Assembly (NCBI GenBank): GCA_038236995.1
Contig: JBBRZE010000019.1
Span: 4,369 to 68,368 of the forward strand
Length of the DNA stretch: 64,000 bases
Direction: 5' to 3'
Source: JAAFHB01 sp038236995
Lineage (GTDB): Bacteria; Bacteroidota; Bacteroidia; Bacteroidales; Prolixibacteraceae
Shown here: positions 60,377 to 64,000 of the stretch, one piece after another
How positions within the stretch are numbered: position 1 is the first letter of the stretch
Layout: every line of letters starts with the position of its first letter
Made by a program: the position numbers and the translations under genes
The notes under the pieces: model-generated
Databases searched by the model: none
What the model was told of the DNA's origin: nothing
The model's input: only the letters and a program-made list of their open reading frames with translations

Positions 60377-63300
60377 TTACCTGTTTATAGTAATATAGCC
60401 AATTTTTTCTTTCTCACCGTTATTGAATTTGACAATGTAGAAGTAAGTCCCTACTGGTAATTGATTGCTGATTAACATTCCTGAATTGGACAATCCATCC
60501 CAGTCATTAAGATATTGCTTACTTGAATAAACCAAATTTCCCCATCTGTTAAAAACTTTTAAATCAATCGTATATCTTTCTGCGCCCTGGATGATAAAAT
60601 AGTCATTCACTCCATCTCCATTAGGAGAAAATCCTTCAGGAATAAAAATTGACAGGGGTGTGATCGTGATGTAAACATTGGCTGGTGAAACCGAGTAATT
60701 TCCAGAATCTGAACCTTTCCAGGTAAAGGATATTTCTCCTGAATAATCTTTTTCAGGAACAAACTCCATCTTAGATATATCTGAAATAAGAATCTCCTGA
60801 TCTGTTGTCACATCAGTACCCGAAATATTCAGTTTCCCTTTGAGTGGCAGCGAGATTATTTTCACTTTCACCAGGTTATCATTATCAGGATCAATAAATT
60901 TTGAAGTGAAGTCACTATTCGAAAACAATAATGTCTCATTCTCTTCAATGGTTTTGGCAATATCAGAGACTACCGGAGGTCGGTTTACCTTGATAACATC
61001 CACAATAACAGTAGCAGTGTCGCACAAAGCTGGCAAACTGTTATCACACAACTCTAAACAAAAATTATTAGTTCCGGAAAAATTGAAAGCCGGAGTATAG
61101 TCGATACAAACTTCATTTCCTGAAATTATGGGTGTGCCAAGAGTGCCATTGCCTGGATTACCACAAATTGAAGCCGTATAAACCGATACCGCTTTCGGTT
61201 CAGTTATGTGCAAACAAATGGTAACTGGCGTATTCTCAAGTGTAGAAATTCTTTTGCCGGTAACAACAGGTGGCTCATTTGTTGAAATTACTGTAACTAC
61301 AACTTCGGCCTGATCACATTTATTTGGATTCCCTTTTTCGCAGATTTGATAAATCAGTTTGTAAACTCCGGCAATAGTGCCTGGAGCTGCAACTATCGAC
61401 ATTCCATTTAATGAAATATTGGGACTTGTTGAACTTATAAAACTCGTTGTTACCTCTGAAGGGTTGACAACTGCACAATTCAGAAAGTCATTGACTAATA
61501 TATTTAATACAGCGGTACCGCCTGTTGAGCCGTTTACGGACCCTTCATCATTGAAGGCATCAATAATTCCGGCAACATTCACTGTCTGGGTGCAGGTTGC
61601 TTTGTTTCCATTTCCGTCTATGACAGTCCATATAACCAATGTATTACCAATCGGAAAAACAACGGGTGCATTATTGGTTACACTTTCTACCGAGCAGTTA
61701 TCTGCAGTTATTGGCGTTCCAATATTTATACCGGAAGCGGTACATTTTCCTGCATCTGCGAATGTATAAACATTAGGCGGACAAGTGATCGTTGGATTCT
61801 GAACATCAGTGGTGACCGTTACACTGGCTTCGACAGCCGTTCCGCAATCGCCTGATAACCTTGCATAATAAGTACCGGGACCTTTATTGTCCAAGGTAAG
61901 TCCTGTGCCCAGGTTGGTTCCCGTTCCACCCGCGGCGGTCCACCATGTTACCAGGGCATTTGCTCCTGCCACCCCATTGGCGGTCAGGGTGGTTGTTACA
62001 TTTGAACAGATTGGATTAACAGCTGCTGTAACAGAAGTAATCACTAAAACGTTGCTGGTAATTACTGTAATACTGGCTTCGACAGCTGTTCCGCAATCGC
62101 CTGTTACTCTTGCATAATAAGTACCGGGACCTTTATTAGCTAAGGTAAGACCTGTGCCCAGGTTGGTTCCCGTTCCACCCGCGGCGGTCCACCATGTTAC
62201 CAGGGCATTTGCTCCTGCCACCCCATTGGCGGTCAGGGTGGTTGTTGCATTTGAACAGATTGGATTAACAGCTGCTGTAACAGAAGTGATCGCTACATTA
62301 ATTTTTGAGGTGACCGTTACACTGGCTTCGGCAGCCGTTCCGCAATCACCGGTTACCCTTGCATAATAAGTTCCGGGACCTTTATTGGCCAAGGTAAGTC
62401 CTGTGCCCAGGTTGGTTCCTGTACCGCCAGAAGCGGTCCACCAGGTTGCCAGTGCATTTGCTCCTGCCACCCCATTGGCGGTCAGGGTGGTTGCGACCCC
62501 TGGGCAAACAGAATTAGCTGCTGCGGTAGCGGAAGTGATCGCTACATTAATTTTTGAGGTGACCGTTACACTGGCTTCGGCAGCCGTTCCGCAATCACCG
62601 GTTACCCTTGCATAATAAGTTCCGGGACCTTTATTGGCTAAGGTAAGACCTGTGCCCAGGTTGGTTCCTTTACCACCTGCGGCGGTCCACCAGGTTACGA
62701 TGGCATTTGTTCCGGCCACGCCAATAGCGTTCAGGGTTGTTGTTGCATTCGAACAGATCGGATTGGCCGCTGCTGTAACTGAAGTGATCGCTAAAACTTC
62801 ACTAATAGTTATTGTAACACTGGCCTCGACAACTGATCCGCAATCGCCCGTTACCCTTGCATAATATGTACCGGGACCTTTATTGGCTAAGTTAAGGCCA
62901 GTGCCCAGGTTAATTCCCGTACCGCCAGAAGCGGTCCACCAGGTTACGAGGGCATTTGTTCCTGCCACACCATTGGCGGTCAGGGTTGTTGTTGCATTCG
63001 AACAGATCGGATTGGCCGCTGCTATAATAGAAGTGATCGCTACATCCACTTTAGAACTGACCGTTACCCTGGCTTCAGATGCTGATCCGCAATCGCCCGT
63101 GACCCTTGCATAATAAGTGCCGGGTCCTCTATTGATTAATGTAAGGCCTGTGCCCAGTTTGGTTCCTGTACCACCCGAGGCGGTCCACCAGGTTACAATA
63201 GCATTGTTCCCTATCACACCATTGGCGGTCAGGTTTGTAGTTGTATTCGAACAGATCGGACTGGCCGCTGCCGTAGCGGAAGTGATTGCTACAATAGCTT

Positions 63301-64000
63301 TAGAGGTGACCGTTACACTGGCTTCGACTGCTGGTCCGCAATCACCCGTTACCCTTGCATAATAAGTTCCAGGGCCGGGATAAGGTAATATCAATCCGGT
63401 TCCCAGGTTTATTCCCGTACCACCCGCAGCTGTCCACCAGGTTACGATGGCATTTGTTCCGGACACACCATTAGCGGTCAGGGTTGTTGTAACCCCTGGG
63501 CAAACAGAATTGGCTGTTGCAATAGCGGAAGTGATTGTTACATTAATTTTTGAGGTAACTGTTACACTGGCTTCGACAGCTGATCCGCAATCGCCCGTTA
63601 CCCTTGCATAATAAGTTCCGGGACCTTTATTGGCTAAGGTAAGACCTGTGCCCAGGTTTGTGCCCGTGCCGCCAGAGGCGGTCCACCAGGTTACGAGGGC
63701 ATTTGTTCCGGCCACGCCATTAGCGGTCAGGGTGGTTGTACTCCCTGGGCATACAGAATTCGCGGTTGCGGAAGTGATCGCTACACTAATTTTTGAGGTA
63801 ACCGTTACACTGACTTCGACTGCTGATCCGCAATCGCCCGTTACCCTTGCATAATAAGTTCCGGGACCTTTGTTGGCTAAGGTAAGGCCTGTGCCAAGGT
63901 TGGTTCCTGTACCGCCTGGTGCCGACCACCAGGTTACGATGGCATTTGTTCCAGCCACGCCATTAGCGGTCAGGGTTGTTGTTGCACTCGAGCAGATCGG
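60377..64000 (-). CDS. Giant repeat-containing T9SS surface protein (5' end outside window)
   Basis: At least 1207 residues; the frame is open to base 64000, so the start lies beyond. From the N-terminal side: nine Ig-like repeats of about 83 residues (first one cut), a HYR domain (QNPTITCPPNVYTFADAGKC; about 61569-61805), two or three Ig/cadherin-like domains (e.g. NEPPVVTGKRISTLENTPVT, NRPPVVSDIAKTIEENETLL), and a gliding-motility-type (CHU_C, type B sorting) C-terminal domain from IFIPEGFSPNGDGVNDYF to the end (60380-60650), with VFNRWGNLVY and GTYFYIVKF. It is exported by the type IX system and probably acts as an adhesin. Confidence 0.93.
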   Translation of the reverse strand, partial: PICSSATTTLTANGVAGTNAIVTWWSAPGGTGTNLGTGLTLANKGPGTYYARVTGDCGSAVEVSVTVTSKISVAITSATANSVCPGSTTTLTANGVAGTNALVTWWTASGGTGTNLGTGLTLANKGPGTYYARVTGDCGSAVEASVTVTSKINVTITSAIATANSVCPGVTTTLTANGVSGTNAIVTWWTAAGGTGINLGTGLILPYPGPGTYYARVTGDCGPAVEASVTVTSKAIVAITSATAAASPICSNTTTNLTANGVIGNNAIVTWWTASGGTGTKLGTGLTLINRGPGTYYARVTGDCGSASEARVTVSSKVDVAITSIIAAANPICSNATTTLTANGVAGTNALVTWWTASGGTGINLGTGLNLANKGPGTYYARVTGDCGSVVEASVTITISEVLAITSVTAAANPICSNATTTLNAIGVAGTNAIVTWWTAAGGKGTNLGTGLTLANKGPGTYYARVTGDCGTAAEASVTVTSKINVAITSATAAANSVCPGVATTLTANGVAGANALATWWTASGGTGTNLGTGLTLANKGPGTYYARVTGDCGTAAEASVTVTSKINVAITSVTAAVNPICSNATTTLTANGVAGANALVTWWTAAGGTGTNLGTGLTLANKGPGTYYARVTGDCGTAVEASITVITSNVLVITSVTAAVNPICSNVTTTLTANGVAGANALVTWWTAAGGTGTNLGTGLTLDNKGPGTYYARLSGDCGTAVEASVTVTTDVQNPTITCPPNVYTFADAGKCTASGINIGTPITADNCSVESVTNNAPVVFPIGNTLVIWTVIDGNGNKATCTQTVNVAGIIDAFNDEGSVNGSTGGTAVLNILVNDFLNCAVVNPSEVTTSFISSTSPNISLNGMSIVAAPGTIAGVYKLIYQICEKGNPNKCDQAEVVVTVISTNEPPVVTGKRISTLENTPVTICLHITEPKAVSVYTASICGNPGNGTLGTPIISGNEVCIDYTPAFNFSGTNNFCLELCDNSLPALCDTATVIVDVIKVNRPPVVSDIAKTIEENETLLFSNSDFTSKFIDPDNDNLVKVKIISLPLKGKLNISGTDVTTDQEILISDISKMEFVPEKDYSGEISFTWKGSDSGNYSVSPANVYITITPLSIFIPEGFSPNGDGVNDYFIIQGAERYTIDLKVFNRWGNLVYSSKQYLNDWDGLSNSGMLISNQLPVGTYFYIVKFNNGEKEKIGYITINR
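61806..64000 (-). repeat. Nine tandem 249-bp (83-residue) Ig-like repeats
   Basis: A landmark (TTGCATAATA on the plus strand) recurs at 61861, 62110, 62359, 62608, 62857, 63106, 63355, 63604 and 63847: steps of exactly 249 bp, with one of 243 bp from a 6-bp deletion. Each encoded unit has a Thr/Ala-rich start, a Cys in PICSN or SVCPG, TANGVAGTNA, TWWTASGGTG, GPGTYYARVTGDCG and VTVTSK. Two Cys per unit suggest one disulphide. Some neighbouring copies are almost identical over 100 bp or more. Confidence 0.95.

Noticed and set aside
61887..63854. Series of plus-strand open frames of about 76 codons, 249 bp apart
   Set aside because: These are antisense shadows of the adhesin repeats on the minus strand.

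Overview
The window reads as chromosomal DNA of a Bacteroidota bacterium, most likely of the Bacteroidales/Marinilabiliales type. Four things point there. There is a type IX secretion cassette (PorP/SprF, an OmpA/PD40 protein, and a giant surface protein with a gliding-motility-type C-terminal domain). There is a TonB receptor with a carboxypeptidase-regulatory-like N-terminus. Several promoters fit the Bacteroidota -33 TTTG / -7 TAnnTTTG pattern. Gene sets such as amn-holA-HsdR_N, tgt-lptG and xylR-xylB-xylA-xylE are in the order usual for the phylum. No tRNA, rRNA, CRISPR array, transposase or phage gene was seen, so this is mostly core genome with small accessory patches.

Layout. 1-3.5 kb: the end of an RluA pseudouridine synthase, a HAD phosphatase, a GH105 hydrolase and a CDF metal exporter. 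3.5-4.0 kb: an Rrf2 regulator remnant next to a 42-bp tandem-repeat array. 4.1-10.1 kb: a leftward run with a TonB receptor, a lone SecD-like periplasmic domain protein, a small membrane protein, an AlkZ-like winged-helix protein, and two Cys-rich proteins (DUF2284, DUF3795). 10.4-15.9 kb: a mannobiose-use operon (GPH symporter, cellobiose/mannobiose 2-epimerase, GH130 phosphorylase) opposite an AraC regulator broken by an in-frame TGA. 16-24.9 kb: recR, a GNAT acetyltransferase, hicAB, an HsdR_N-domain protein, amn, holA, a rhomboid protease, an aminotransferase-IV-like protein lacking its lysine, yqgE, a FtsB/DivIC protein and pruA. 25.0-25.4 kb: a second 42-bp hairpin repeat array.

25.6-31.8 kb is a surface-glycan cluster (polysaccharide deacetylase, GT2, GT87-like, FkbM, GT4, GT2). 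32-37.3 kb is the D-xylose operon xylR-xylB-xylA-xylE with a likely XylR operator. 37.5-45 kb holds a small carboxypeptidase-regulatory-like protein, proline dehydrogenase (partner of pruA), an OmpH/Skp chaperone, a GT2, and a PAP2-GT39-GT2 envelope-modification trio. 45-49.4 kb: a biotin carrier with a carboxyltransferase, an LptF/G permease and tgt. 49.5-57.2 kb is a rightward housekeeping block: GT2, ECF sigma factor, rsmG, rpmH, PASTA protein, rluD, ddl, dnaB. 57.2-64 kb is the type IX secretion cassette, running off the right edge inside a nine-copy repeat adhesin.

No clearly new multi-gene system was found. The points most worth a second look are the nonsense codon in the AraC regulator, the aminotransferase-IV paralogue with Glu in place of the PLP lysine, Tgt without zinc cysteines, two unrelated 42-bp hairpin repeat arrays, the xyl operator, and the T9SS OmpA protein without its peptidoglycan-binding Asp. 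Family calls are from motif recognition by eye; no database search was run.
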